This document shows positions 16,774-25,686 of a DNA stretch of 64,000 nt, piece by piece. Made by a program: the position numbers and the translations under genes. Origin of the DNA: Shinella lacus (GTDB taxonomy: Bacteria > Pseudomonadota > Alphaproteobacteria > Rhizobiales > Rhizobiaceae); NCBI RefSeq assembly GCF_010994755.1, contig NZ_WHSB02000001.1:806001-870000 (forward strand), in the 5' to 3' direction. Position 1 is the stretch's first letter. Every line of letters begins with the position of its first letter. The notes beneath the pieces were generated by a model. That model saw nothing but the letters and a program-made list of their open reading frames with translations, searched no databases and had not been told where the DNA came from.

Positions 16774-18402
16774 TCACGCGCGGCCGAGCTTCTCCGCGCC
16801 GCCGCCGAGCGCCGGTCCCTCGGTCGGGTCCTCGTCTTCCTCCAGATCACCGATCAGGGTCTCGGTGGTCAGGATCAGCGTGGCGACGGAGGCGGCGTTG
16901 CGCAGCGCCGTATAGGTGACGCGGACGGGATCGATGATGCCGGCGTCGATCATGTTCTGGTATTTGCCGACCGCGGCATTGTAGCCGTATCCGCTGTTGA
17001 CCCGCGTCACCTCCGCGATGATGGCATCCGGATCACCGCCCGCATTGGTGGCGATGCGCCACAGCGGGCGCGACAGGACGGACTGGACGAGCTTCACCCC
17101 TTCCGCGACATCGCCGCTGACGGTTGCCAGCACCGCGTCGAGCACCGGGGCGATCTGCGCCAGCGCCGAACCGCCGCCGGCGACCACGCCCTCCTCGGCC
17201 GCCGCGCGCACCGCATGCAACGAATCCTCGATCAGCTGGATCGTGCGCTTCTGCTCGACCGGCGTCACGCCGCCGGCATAGAGGATGGCGGAGCCACCGG
17301 AGAGCTTGGCAAGCCGCTCGCGCAGCTTGTCCTGTTCGATATTCGGCGGCGCCGCCTCGAACTGGCGCTGCACCTGGGCGCGCCGCGCAGCGATCGCCGC
17401 CTCATTGCCGCCGCCGCGCACGACGGTCGTGTAGGACGCGCTGGTTCTCACCCGCTCGGCCGTGCCCAGATCCTCGATGGTCACGTCCTCGATACGCCCG
17501 CCAAGGTCGCGCGCAATAACGCGTCCGCCGGTCAGGATCGCCAGGTCCTCCATCATGCCCTTGCGCCAATGGCCGTATTCCGGCGGATGGACGACGAGGT
17601 ACTTTCCGGTCTCCTGCTTGCCGAGCAAAGCGAGCACCGCCTCGGGCGAAACCTCCTCCGCCACGATCAGGAGCGGCCGGCCGGCCGCGTCGGCAAGGCG
17701 CCGGACGGCATCGAGGGATTGGGGATCCTTGATCTTCAGGTCGGTCATCAGGATATAGGGCCGGTCGAGAACCGCCTCCATCTTCTCCTGGTCGGTGACC
17801 ATGTGATGGGAAAGATAGCCGCGCTCGAACGACATGCCCTCCACGACCTCCAGCGTCGTTTCGGTCGTCACGCTGAACTCGGTCGAAATGGCGCCCTTGG
17901 TGCCGACGCGCTCATAGGCCTCGGCGACCAGCGCGCCGAGCGCCGGATCGGTGGCGGCGATGTTGGCGACGGCGGCAAGGCTGCCGTTGCGCGCCGGCTT
18001 GGCACTCGCCTTCAGCGCGTCCACGACCCTTGCCACCGCAAGATCGATGCCGCGGCACAGATCGACGGATTTCGCGCCGCGCTCACCGGCCTCTATGCCC
18101 TTCTGGACGAGCGCGTTGGCCAGCACGATGGCGGTCGTCGTGCCGTCACCGGCGATTTCGTTCGTCTGCATCGAGACTTCGCGAACGACCTGCGCACCCA
18201 TATTCTCGAAGCGATCGTGCAGTTCGATCTCGGAGGCGATGCTGACGCCGTCGCGGGTGACCATCGGCGTGCCGAGCGGCCGGTCGATCATGGCGTTCAT
18301 GCCTTTCGGGCCGAGCGTCGGCTCGACCGCTGCGGCGAGTTTGCCGACGCCGCGGGCGAGCGCCCGCCGGGCATCGGAATTGTGGAGCAGAATCTTGGGC
18401 AT
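16774..18402 (-). CDS. GroEL-like chaperonin of the monooxygenase operon (MimG/PrmG type)
   Basis: The 542-residue chaperonin-60 relative has the ATP-site motif GDGTTTA, EPTLGPKGMNAMID near the N-terminus and NAGGDP near 400. It diverges from housekeeping GroEL and lacks the C-terminal GGM tail (ends GGGAEKLGRA). There is no groES beside it. In mycobacterial mim and other prm clusters a dedicated GroEL-like protein is required to fold the hydroxylase; the same role is inferred here. It is last in the operon. In its leader a small stem (CCGCC/GGCGG at 18414-18428) sits just before an AAGGAGG ribosome site. Confidence 0.88.
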   Translation of the reverse strand: MPKILLHNSDARRALARGVGKLAAAVEPTLGPKGMNAMIDRPLGTPMVTRDGVSIASEIELHDRFENMGAQVVREVSMQTNEIAGDGTTTAIVLANALVQKGIEAGERGAKSVDLCRGIDLAVARVVDALKASAKPARNGSLAAVANIAATDPALGALVAEAYERVGTKGAISTEFSVTTETTLEVVEGMSFERGYLSHHMVTDQEKMEAVLDRPYILMTDLKIKDPQSLDAVRRLADAAGRPLLIVAEEVSPEAVLALLGKQETGKYLVVHPPEYGHWRKGMMEDLAILTGGRVIARDLGGRIEDVTIEDLGTAERVRTSASYTTVVRGGGNEAAIAARRAQVQRQFEAAPPNIEQDKLRERLAKLSGGSAILYAGGVTPVEQKRTIQLIEDSLHAVRAAAEEGVVAGGGSALAQIAPVLDAVLATVSGDVAEGVKLVQSVLSRPLWRIATNAGGDPDAIIAEVTRVNSGYGYNAAVGKYQNMIDAGIIDPVRVTYTALRNAASVATLILTTETLIGDLEEDEDPTEGPALGGGAEKLGRA

Positions 18403-18480
18403 AGGTCCTCCTTCCGCCTTACGGGCGGTTTGTTGATTTGGCGCCTCTTGCAGAAAGGCGTTGTTTTCAGAACAGGCGTT

Positions 18481-19278
18481 TCAGGTCGCGTGCGCGGGAG
18501 CCGGCACGCGGTCCATGATGAAGTCGACAAGCGTCGGCTCACCGTCGATCACGTCCATTTCCTTGTATCGCGTGTGCTTGAGTCCCCGGCAGAGCGCGCC
18601 GTTGAACTCCATGTTGATGCGCACGCTGCGCAGGTCGGCGAGATAGGCACCGAGCGCATCCACCGGGATCCGGTCGCCCTCCCAGGTGACGAAGGCCGCG
18701 TCATCCGGCCGCCGGTCCGGCCAGCGGCCGAGCAGCGCCTCGCGATAGCGCGGCTTCTGCTTTGCCGCCTCGCCGGCATCAAAACCTGCGGCGTCAAGTT
18801 CCGACAGGTCCATGCCGACGATCTCGCCGTCCGTCAGGCCCTGCTGACGCAGTCCCAGCAGCACGGCCTCCTGGCGCCGCTTGAAGGCCTTTGCCCGGAA
18901 GATTGCGCGCAGGCTTTCGAGGTCCTGATCGCCGGCGAGCTCGCCGAAGATTTCGCCAAACGCCTTTCCCTCGGCGATGCCCCTGTTCACCTCTTCGGCG
19001 AACATATGGTCGTGCAGCGTCACCCGGTAGGCGGGCGACCAGGACAGGGAATCGAGCGCCTGGCGCACACCGTCCAGCATCAGGAAGGCGAAGTTTGGCG
19101 AGCACCAGTAGGTGGGCAGGCGGAAATCGATCTCCACGCTGCCGTCGAGCTTGATGAGGACGCGCTCGACGAACCCCATGGCGGTGACCGGCTCGTCCAG
19201 TTCCGGGTCGTTCACCTGTTCGAGACGCCGCCAGAGCTCCTCGCTCCGGCGGGCTGCGGACATACGGACCGGCGTCAT
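18481..19278 (-). CDS. MIP18/PaaD-like (DUF59) protein with long C-terminal extension
   Basis: The first ~100 residues of this 265-residue protein resemble the MIP18/PaaD iron-sulfur assembly-associated domain: LEQVNDPELDEPVTAMGFV, then YWCSPNFAFLMLDGVR with the conserved Cys. The remaining ~160 residues are not recognised. Its position, 5 bases downstream of the amidohydrolase and before the chaperonin, matches an uncharacterised conserved gene in mim/prm clusters. A role in metal or cofactor loading of the diiron hydroxylase is plausible but not shown. Confidence 0.7.
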   Translation of the reverse strand: MTPVRMSAARRSEELWRRLEQVNDPELDEPVTAMGFVERVLIKLDGSVEIDFRLPTYWCSPNFAFLMLDGVRQALDSLSWSPAYRVTLHDHMFAEEVNRGIAEGKAFGEIFGELAGDQDLESLRAIFRAKAFKRRQEAVLLGLRQQGLTDGEIVGMDLSELDAAGFDAGEAAKQKPRYREALLGRWPDRRPDDAAFVTWEGDRIPVDALGAYLADLRSVRINMEFNGALCRGLKHTRYKEMDVIDGEPTLVDFIMDRVPAPAHAT

Positions 19279-19283
19279 CGTCC

Positions 19284-20306
19284 CTACTCCGCCGCGACGC
19301 TGAAGGGCGAATTGGCGAGCGCCGCCTTCTTGGCCTCGATGTCGATGTCGTAGAGGCGGGCCGCATTCAGGCCGAGGATCTTTTCCTTGATCTCCGGGGT
19401 AAGATCGACGCCGCGCTCCTGCTTGATGTCCTCGGGCAGTTCGAAGGCCCAGAACTTCTCGACCAGCCAGCGCGGGGTCCAGATGGCATAGTCCGATCCG
19501 AACAGGATCTTTTCAGGACCGGCCCAGAACAGCAGTTCGGAAATGACTTCGGCGAAATAACGCGGCCGCGAATGGATGAAGGGCAGCGCCACAGCGAGGC
19601 CCCCGTAGACATTGGTTTCCTGCACGGCGATCCAGCAGAAGTCGTCGAGGCGTGGCAGGCCGCAATGCTCGACGATCCAGTTGAGGTTCTGGAAATCCGT
19701 CGCCGCATAATCGACGTCATGCACGTCGAATGCGTCCTTGTTGAGCGGCAGGATGGTCGGTCCCTTGTGGACGTGCACATTCTTGATGCCGAGTTTCTCG
19801 CACAGCTCGAAGCACCGGTAGGCATCCGGGTCGTTGAGCTTCCATCCCTTGGAGGCGCCGTTCCACTCGGCCGTGTACATCTTCACGCCTTTGATGTCGT
19901 AGGTCTCCTTCATGAAGTGGATGTATTCCAGCGCCTTTTCGCCGTCGCGCGGGTCGAAGGAGCCGTTGACGATGAAGCGCTCGGGATAGCGCTTGGCCAT
20001 CTCGGCATTCTTCTCCACCGTGTTGAAGCCGTTCTTGTAAAAATCCTTCAGATAGGTCGACTGCACGATCGCAACGTCGTCCGGCCCGTCGATGAAGAGG
20101 TCGTGATAAAGGTCGTCGGCGGTGTATTTTTCGAACTTGCTCTTTTCCCAGAGCTGTTCCTTGGGACTGAGCGCCGTGTGATAGGCGTAGAAACATTCGA
20201 CGAACTGCTTGCCGTGAATGTTGCGCTGGTTTTCCGGGCTCCCATCCCAGAAATGGATGTGGCCGTCGACGACGAAGATTTCCTTGCCTTCCGGTGTCCT
20301 GAACAT
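19284..20306 (-). CDS. amidohydrolase-family (amidohydrolase_2) protein of the monooxygenase operon
   Basis: The 340-residue metal-dependent TIM-barrel hydrolase shows the N-terminal metal motif VDGHIHFWD, a later His in NVHVHKGPT, and GSDYAIWTP near the C-terminus. A GGAGG site precedes ATG 20306. Proteins of this type sit next to the coupling-protein gene in prm/mim clusters, and I know of no proven reaction for them. It may act on an oxidation product or help maturation. Acidic ligands and water-activating residues look intact. Confidence 0.82.
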   Translation of the reverse strand: MFRTPEGKEIFVVDGHIHFWDGSPENQRNIHGKQFVECFYAYHTALSPKEQLWEKSKFEKYTADDLYHDLFIDGPDDVAIVQSTYLKDFYKNGFNTVEKNAEMAKRYPERFIVNGSFDPRDGEKALEYIHFMKETYDIKGVKMYTAEWNGASKGWKLNDPDAYRCFELCEKLGIKNVHVHKGPTILPLNKDAFDVHDVDYAATDFQNLNWIVEHCGLPRLDDFCWIAVQETNVYGGLAVALPFIHSRPRYFAEVISELLFWAGPEKILFGSDYAIWTPRWLVEKFWAFELPEDIKQERGVDLTPEIKEKILGLNAARLYDIDIEAKKAALANSPFSVAAE

Positions 20307-20377
20307 TGTCTTCCTCCAAAACGAATGTGTTGAGCAATCCGGCGCACCAGCATGGCGGCGCGCCGGTCAAGGGGTCG

Positions 20378-20746
20378 TCAGATGTATTCGAAGACCTCGT
20401 CCATATCGCCGAACAGGATCACCTCGTTGTCGTCGATGCGCACCATCCGGCCGTAATGAGTGGACGTGTTCACCTCGAAGATTTCCGCGGTCATCTCGCG
20501 GCCAAGATATTCGCTGATGTCGTCCATCTTGAAGATCAGTTTGCCGTTGCCGTCGATGCGGATCATCGCCGGCTGGTAGGTGACGGTGACCCCAGGCTTC
20601 TTGCCCATGAACTCGGCGATGGCCCTCGCCTCGACGGAATCGTTCATGGTGACGCCACACTGGTGGGAGATCGTCTGTTCGAAGGTGATGTCCTTCATCG
20701 CCTTGAAGATGTTGGACTGCGACGCGTCGCGTGCTGCTGTAGACAT
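20378..20746 (-). CDS. prmD: monooxygenase coupling (effector) protein, MmoB/DmpM family
   Basis: This 122-residue cofactor-free effector protein tunes substrate and O2 access in soluble diiron monooxygenases. Family features are the N-terminal ECGVTMNDS-like segment (here QCGVTMNDSVEARAIAEFM), a central beta region (VTVTYQPAMIRIDG) and a conserved C-terminal acidic stretch. It follows the small hydroxylase subunit by 17 bases in the normal A-B-C-D order. The symbol follows propane monooxygenase naming; mimD is the equivalent name. Confidence 0.88.
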   Translation of the reverse strand: MSTAARDASQSNIFKAMKDITFEQTISHQCGVTMNDSVEARAIAEFMGKKPGVTVTYQPAMIRIDGNGKLIFKMDDISEYLGREMTAEIFEVNTSTHYGRMVRIDDNEVILFGDMDEVFEYI

Positions 20747-20763
20747 GCTGAATTCTCCCTTGA

Positions 20764-21822
20764 TTAGCGCTTGAGGCCGAGTTCGCCGAGGATCTGTGCG
20801 ATGCGCTCTTCAGAAGAGGCCCGCACGTCCTGGAAGGAAATCGGCTTGGAATGCGGCATCGACCAGATCGGCTGGAGGCCGATGGCTGCCTTGTCGGCGA
20901 GCGCGCCGTGCTTCTTGATCCAGCCCTGGAACAGCGCCTTGTTGGCGGCGCCATGGACCTCGTCATTGGCGAGCAGGTAGATGAGGTCGATCGTGTTCGC
21001 GAGGTTGCGCTCGTAGTCGGCTTCCGCGGCCGACACCACCGGCGGGGTGATGAAGTCGTGATTGGCGGCCGAGGCCTGCATCAGGAAACCGGAACGGAAC
21101 AGTTCGCCGACCAGTGGTTCGAAGACGATGTTGATGGCGAAATACTGTTCGAGATAGTCGGTTGCGCCCATGATGGTTTCAATGGCTTCGCGCGTGCCCT
21201 GCCAGACGCTGTCTTCCAGCCAGTGCTTCTTGCCCAGCTCGTCGTCCCAGCCGGGAATATCCATGCCGATTTCGGCGAGATAGAGCGTGATGTCCTGCGC
21301 GAGCCGGAGCTTGTAGGAGGAGTTGGTCAGCGTGGCATTGTTGATCATCTGGGTATAGCCGTAGCGCTGCGCCTGCATCAGCGAGGTGCCCAGCCCGAAT
21401 TCGGCATGTTTCCATGCGCCCAGATGCGCCTGCAGGATCTTGACCCAGGTCTTGTCGAAGGTTTTCGGCGCTCCGGCCCGGCGGGCGTTGGCGATGACGC
21501 TCTGCACCATCGTCTCGATCTTCGACTGACGCTGGTAGTGCGTGCGCTCCCACTCCTGGTCCGGCGCGCGGAAGGAATGCCAGTTGGAGCTTTTCGCCGC
21601 CGTGTTGTCCTTGACGTAAGCGCCCTTGCCATCGGCAAACGAGATGATCCAGTCCTGGATCAGGTAGCGTTCCGGATCGGGCTGGACGTCGACGGTCACG
21701 TCCTCGTAATGCGTGGCGCGCTGGCCCTTGGGATCGTAGTAGCGGTATTTCCGGCTGTCGGAATCGGCAAAGACCGCGGAACCCGCCGCACCCGAACCGA
21801 TTGAAGTCGCTGTCGCTGTCAT
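20764..21822 (-). CDS. prmC: diiron monooxygenase hydroxylase small (beta) subunit
   Basis: The 352-residue protein is ferritin-like but lacks the iron ligands, as usual for the beta subunit that pairs with the large subunit. Recognisable segments are YYDPKGQRATHYEDVTVDVQ near the N-terminus and the helical core LYLAEIGMDIPGWDDELGKK. AGGGAGTG precedes ATG 21822. It lies in the A-B-C-D operon between reductase and coupling protein. Confidence 0.88.
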   Translation of the reverse strand: MTATATSIGSGAAGSAVFADSDSRKYRYYDPKGQRATHYEDVTVDVQPDPERYLIQDWIISFADGKGAYVKDNTAAKSSNWHSFRAPDQEWERTHYQRQSKIETMVQSVIANARRAGAPKTFDKTWVKILQAHLGAWKHAEFGLGTSLMQAQRYGYTQMINNATLTNSSYKLRLAQDITLYLAEIGMDIPGWDDELGKKHWLEDSVWQGTREAIETIMGATDYLEQYFAINIVFEPLVGELFRSGFLMQASAANHDFITPPVVSAAEADYERNLANTIDLIYLLANDEVHGAANKALFQGWIKKHGALADKAAIGLQPIWSMPHSKPISFQDVRASSEERIAQILGELGLKR

Positions 21823-21870
21823 GGTTTCTCACTCCCTTTTTCAGTTGGCTTTCGGACCCCAAGGGTCCTT

Positions 21871-22956
21871 TCAGTGACCCGTCGTGGTGGCGCCGGACGA
21901 GGTGGTGAACTTGTCGAAGAAGATGCGCTCCAGCTCGAAGCCGTTCATGAAGAGAACCGGCTGCAAGGCGTCGATCATCGGAGGTGGGCCGCAGGCATAG
22001 ACGTCACCCTCGCCGTCGATGCCGAGCTGTTTCAGGATGGCGTCGACGCTCTGGTGCACGAAGCCCCGCTCGCCCTCCCATCCGCTCGCCTCGTCGGCAT
22101 GGGACAGGACGGGGATGAAGGTGACGTCCGGATGTGCGCTGAGGAGCGCCTCTATCCGGTCGAGATAGAACAGGTCGTCAGGCGTGCGGGCGCCGTAGAA
22201 GAAGTAGACCGGACGCGTCTCGCCGCTCTTCACATGGTCGTTGAGGATCGACCAGACCGGCGACATGCCGGAGCCGGCGCCGACCAGCACTAGTGCTCCC
22301 TGTCGCTCCTCCCGTCGAAAGCAGGTTCCGTAGGGTCCGACGACGGTGACCTCGGCTCCGACGCGGATGCCTCCGGAATCGAGCTCTCCGGAGAACTTTC
22401 CCTCGGGGTATTTCTTGATGATGAAGGAGAGTTTCTGGGTTTCGTGCGGCGTATTTGCCATGGAGAACGAGCGCGTAATCGTCTCCCCTTTTTCCGTGGT
22501 GACCGTGATGTCGACATATTGCCCCGCCCAGAACTTCATCGGAGAGCTGAGCTCGATCTCGATGCCGCGGATATCGTGGGTCAGGTTCTCCTTGGCGGAG
22601 ATCCGGCCGCTGAATGTCTTGACGGCAATCGATTTCGCCAGAACCTCCTCGTCGTAATTGAGAAGTTCGACTTCCATGTCGGAATAGGCGATCGACCGGC
22701 ACAACAGGATGTGGCCGGTATCCTTCTCCATGTCGTTGAGGGCGAAGGTCGAATATTTGAGCATCTCGACTTCGCCGTCGAGCAGCACGCACTTGCAGGC
22801 GGAACATTGCCCTTCCTTGCAGCCGTGCGGCAGCGCGATCCCCTGGCGGAACGCGGCGTTGAGAACCGTCTCGCCATGTTCGACCTCGAACTCGACGCCG
22901 ACCGGCTCGAGACGAACCTTATGTGCTTCCTGATGTCGTTTTTGAGCTTCTGCCAT
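21871..22956 (-). CDS. prmB: diiron monooxygenase reductase (2Fe-2S, FAD, NADH)
   Basis: ATG 22956 follows GGGAGG and gives 361 residues; upstream frame extension is spurious. An N-terminal plant-type ferredoxin domain has Cys46, Cys51, Cys54 and Cys86. The FAD motif RSFSMANTP and NAD-binding motif GAGSGMSPVWSI follow, and CGPPPMID lies near the C-terminus. It passes electrons from NADH to the hydroxylase diiron site. All cofactor ligands are present. Confidence 0.93.
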   Translation of the reverse strand: MAEAQKRHQEAHKVRLEPVGVEFEVEHGETVLNAAFRQGIALPHGCKEGQCSACKCVLLDGEVEMLKYSTFALNDMEKDTGHILLCRSIAYSDMEVELLNYDEEVLAKSIAVKTFSGRISAKENLTHDIRGIEIELSSPMKFWAGQYVDITVTTEKGETITRSFSMANTPHETQKLSFIIKKYPEGKFSGELDSGGIRVGAEVTVVGPYGTCFRREERQGALVLVGAGSGMSPVWSILNDHVKSGETRPVYFFYGARTPDDLFYLDRIEALLSAHPDVTFIPVLSHADEASGWEGERGFVHQSVDAILKQLGIDGEGDVYACGPPPMIDALQPVLFMNGFELERIFFDKFTTSSGATTTGH

Positions 22957-23042
22957 GCTGGAACCTCCCAATTCCCGATCCCGGACTGTTGCGGAGGCCG
23001 GCCGAAACCGGCCCCCGCGGGTCGTAACCCGGTGAAAAGGCT

Positions 23043-24710
23043 TCAGTTGATGGCGTTGATCTTGAAGCCTGCGCGGTACTCGGCGAGGTGCTGCTCGCGG
23101 GCGGCCGGCGTCATTTCGCGAAGCAGGGTCAGCGGCGACAGGATGGTGTGGCCGCGGATATCGTCCAGCGTCCACATGTCCTTGGCGTCGAAGCTCAGAT
23201 GCGGTTGCGGAATGAGCGTCTTGCCGTCGGAGCGGATGAAGTTCAGGTCCTTCATCGCGTCGCCGAGATCCCAGCCGTGATAGACGGTTTCCCATTCGCG
23301 CTTGCCGCTGAAGCGGCCCATGGCAGGCGTCGGCCGGCCCTGGTATTCGTCGGAGAACGCCTCGACGGCGGTCCAGCGGTCCAGTTCATGGGCGAAGGTG
23401 TGGATCTGCCCGTCAATCTCGTCGACGACGATGTCCTCGCGGATGAGGCAGGGCACCAGGCAGCTCCAGCAGCGATGCGGATAGACGTAGCCGACATCCT
23501 CGTTGAAGGTGATGATCTTCTCGCCGCGCTTGCTGAGCTTGGCATGCCATTTCCAGAAGTCGCCGAATTCGGCGTACCAGCCCGGATATTTGTGCTCGAA
23601 CCATTCGAAGTCCTTGTCGGTCTGGGCTTCGATGCGCCAGAAGTTCAGCGGCCAGCCGACCGTGAAGAACTGGGCGACCTTGTGGACGTAGTTCTTCTTG
23701 GTGATGCGGTTCCAGGCTTCGTGCACGTCGTCGTGATGGACCTTGATGCCGTATTTTTCGAGCGGCAGCATGTAGGTGCGGTAATAGTCCTCGAAGATCC
23801 AGCGGTGCCACATTTCCGCGTAGGATTCCTTGTTCTTGTCGCGGTTGGTGGTGCCGTATTCGATCAGCGTGCCGATGGCGGCATCGACGATCGCGTGGTT
23901 CTGCCAGAACGCGTAGCGCAGGTCGCGCTCCAGAAGCAGGTGGTTTTCCGGCTCCTTCAGGGCGGCCATCAGCAGCGAATGGCCGTTGCCGATATGGCGG
24001 CTTTCATCGGACTGGACCGACAGGAACACCGTCGGCAGCGCATAGTCGCCGTTGCGGGCGGCTTCCGAAGGCATGGCCACGAACAGGGTGTTGGTGAAGG
24101 CCGTTTCCGCGACCACGGTCAGGTACATGCAGGCGGACGTCATCACGTCGCCGGTGATGAAACCCTCGCCGAACTGGCGGCCGATGGTCGTGGCGTAGCA
24201 CTTGCCGAAGGCTTCCTCGGTGATGTCGAAGCCCGCCGGGTCGATATAGTTCTCCATGTACCATTTCTTCAGGTTCATCTGGATGGTCGAGTGGCGGAAC
24301 TCGTCGACCATCTGCATGGTGAAGCCGGTGCGCAGGTCCTCGCCGGGCGCGATGCGCGCCACCATCGCCATGGAGCGGGCGGCCGAGATTTCCGGGAAGG
24401 GAATGATGGCGAGGAACAGCTTCATCCACTCCACCCAGCGCGGCTGGACGTTGCGGAACATGTCGCCGCGCAGCGCGGCATCGAGCGCGCCATAGACGCG
24501 GTTGTCCTTTTCCTCCTGCATCGGGAAATAGGACCGCAGGACCTGCTTCATCGGATCGCGCGGCGCCTTGGTGATCTTGTAGTCCGTCGGAAACGTCATG
24601 GCTTCCTGGACATAGGTAGGATTCCAACCGAGGTCGGAAATCTTCTTCGTCGCCTCGCCGACGGATATGCCGCGCTGCGAAGTAATCTTGTTGAGCGTCA
24701 AAGACGACAT
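23043..24710 (-). CDS. prmA: diiron monooxygenase hydroxylase large (alpha) subunit, propane/MimA type
   Basis: The 555-residue catalytic subunit contains all six diiron ligands: Glu107, Glu137 and His140 (DEFRH), Glu202, Glu236 and His239 (DESRH). The spacing is the same as in methane monooxygenase hydroxylase. Start ATG 24710 has GGAGG 9 bases upstream; ATG 24716 is too close to that site. It is the first gene of the operon reading to 16774 and is transcribed from the sigma-54 promoter at 24979-24994. The substrate is not fixed by sequence: propane, acetone and phenols are known for relatives. The alcohol dehydrogenase nearby favours an alkane or secondary alcohol route. Confidence 0.92.
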   Translation of the reverse strand: MSSLTLNKITSQRGISVGEATKKISDLGWNPTYVQEAMTFPTDYKITKAPRDPMKQVLRSYFPMQEEKDNRVYGALDAALRGDMFRNVQPRWVEWMKLFLAIIPFPEISAARSMAMVARIAPGEDLRTGFTMQMVDEFRHSTIQMNLKKWYMENYIDPAGFDITEEAFGKCYATTIGRQFGEGFITGDVMTSACMYLTVVAETAFTNTLFVAMPSEAARNGDYALPTVFLSVQSDESRHIGNGHSLLMAALKEPENHLLLERDLRYAFWQNHAIVDAAIGTLIEYGTTNRDKNKESYAEMWHRWIFEDYYRTYMLPLEKYGIKVHHDDVHEAWNRITKKNYVHKVAQFFTVGWPLNFWRIEAQTDKDFEWFEHKYPGWYAEFGDFWKWHAKLSKRGEKIITFNEDVGYVYPHRCWSCLVPCLIREDIVVDEIDGQIHTFAHELDRWTAVEAFSDEYQGRPTPAMGRFSGKREWETVYHGWDLGDAMKDLNFIRSDGKTLIPQPHLSFDAKDMWTLDDIRGHTILSPLTLLREMTPAAREQHLAEYRAGFKINAIN

Positions 24711-24978
24711 CGTCATTAGCCTCCACTGTGTTTGAACCGCGAGCCTCCCGGCTCCGGCTGGAACGGCGCCATCAGCACCGCGAGCGAAAGTTGACATGGC
24801 ACGGCAAAGGGTGGCGCCCGGGGCGCGACCAAGGTCCGACCATTCAAGTGGATCACGGCAAAGGTTTTTGGGGGAAAGGCCCAGTCACTCCGAACACGGA
24901 CTGTTGCGAACCTGTACCCCCACTCCTTCGTTCTTCTGGCGTCGCTTCAAGCGCGATGGCTTCTTGTGAAATAGACGT

Positions 24979-24994
24979 TGCAAGGCCCGTGCCA
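24979..24994 (-). promoter_or_regulatory. sigma-54 promoter of the monooxygenase operon
   Basis: The minus strand reads TGGCAC-GGGCC-TTGCA, the consensus -24/-12 element with correct N5 spacing. Transcription would start near 24967, leaving a leader of about 250 bases before ATG 24710. It fits the GAFTGA-containing activator at 14664. The non-coding region 24717-25202 holds this element, upstream inverted repeats and a divergent promoter. Confidence 0.82.
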
Positions 24995-25045
24995 GTTTCG
25001 AAACACCCGGCAATCCACGCCTCGACGCGATCGAAAAACCAAAAG

Positions 25046-25083
25046 TGTAACGTTATTTTACAATCGTAAATTACAACATGTAA
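25046..25083. promoter_or_regulatory. candidate upstream activator sites for the monooxygenase promoter
   Basis: Two inverted repeats built from the same half-site occur here: TGTAA-N7-TTACA at 25046-25062 and TTACA-N3-TGTAA at 25071-25083. They lie 50-90 bp upstream of the -24 element, where sigma-54 enhancers usually lie. They could instead serve the divergent operon. Confidence 0.5.
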
Positions 25084-25141
25084 CGCCTTAAATACTTAGC
25101 ACATGCAGCATAAATTCATTTAAAGGCCCAGGAAAACAATA

Positions 25142-25171
25142 TTGGACATGATTTTATTCTTTACCTATATA
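25142..25171 (+). promoter_or_regulatory. candidate sigma-70 promoter for the divergent 25203 operon
   Basis: TTGGAC (25142-25147) and TATATA (25166-25171) are separated by 18 bases, about 30 bases before ATG 25203. Confidence 0.45.
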
Positions 25172-25202
25172 GACCGCTTCCTTCTCAATTCGGAAGACAG
25201 CC

Positions 25203-25658
25203 ATGGCCAACAACGATGATCCGATCGCAGGAATAAGCGAAGGCGAGGATGTCAGCACTGCGCTCGCGCAGCTCATGCCGCGGGACCTGGTTTTCTCGAT
25301 GCGCTTCATGGGCGAGAGCCAGCACCTGATGCAGAACCACTTCCAGCAGTTCATTCTGCAGGAACTGGCCATGGCCGGCATCACGCCGGAAACCCATCCG
25401 ATGCTCCACGCCTTTGCGGAAAAACACGCGCTCATGCTGCGCGATTTCGTCTTCTCCGGCGTGTCGCTTTCCCGGCAGTTCCGCGTCGGGGAGATGGAGC
25501 AGCTGACCGGCGACATGTTGATCCGTGTCGATGTCTGGGACCAGTTGCGCAGCCACGTTTCCATGGCGGAGCGGCAGTTCAGGACGCAGCTGCCGGACCT
25601 GCCGACCATCCTGGAAGCCTGGAAAGCACCCGAAGCCGGCGGCACCGTCCGCCGTTGA
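25203..25658 (+). CDS. unrecognised 151-residue protein, first gene of divergent operon
   Basis: The soluble, probably helical protein has a Met/Gln/Phe-rich core (SMRFMGESQHLMQNHFQQF) and no signal peptide or membrane segment. I know no family for it. A modest GAAG ribosome site precedes ATG 25203. It heads an operon of four genes (25203-27280) that diverges from the monooxygenase hydroxylase gene, from which it is separated by a 490-base regulatory region. Confidence 0.7.
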   Translation: MANNDDPIAGISEGEDVSTALAQLMPRDLVFSMRFMGESQHLMQNHFQQFILQELAMAGITPETHPMLHAFAEKHALMLRDFVFSGVSLSRQFRVGEMEQLTGDMLIRVDVWDQLRSHVSMAERQFRTQLPDLPTILEAWKAPEAGGTVRR

Positions 25659-25686
25659 ACACGCCGTCACAGTCAGGAGGTTTGCA

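Noticed and set aside
16759-19353. 864-codon open frame on the plus strand
   Set aside because: It lies antisense to the chaperonin and MIP18-like genes; composition (Arg/His/Asp-rich, no domains) is typical of shadow frames in GC-rich DNA.
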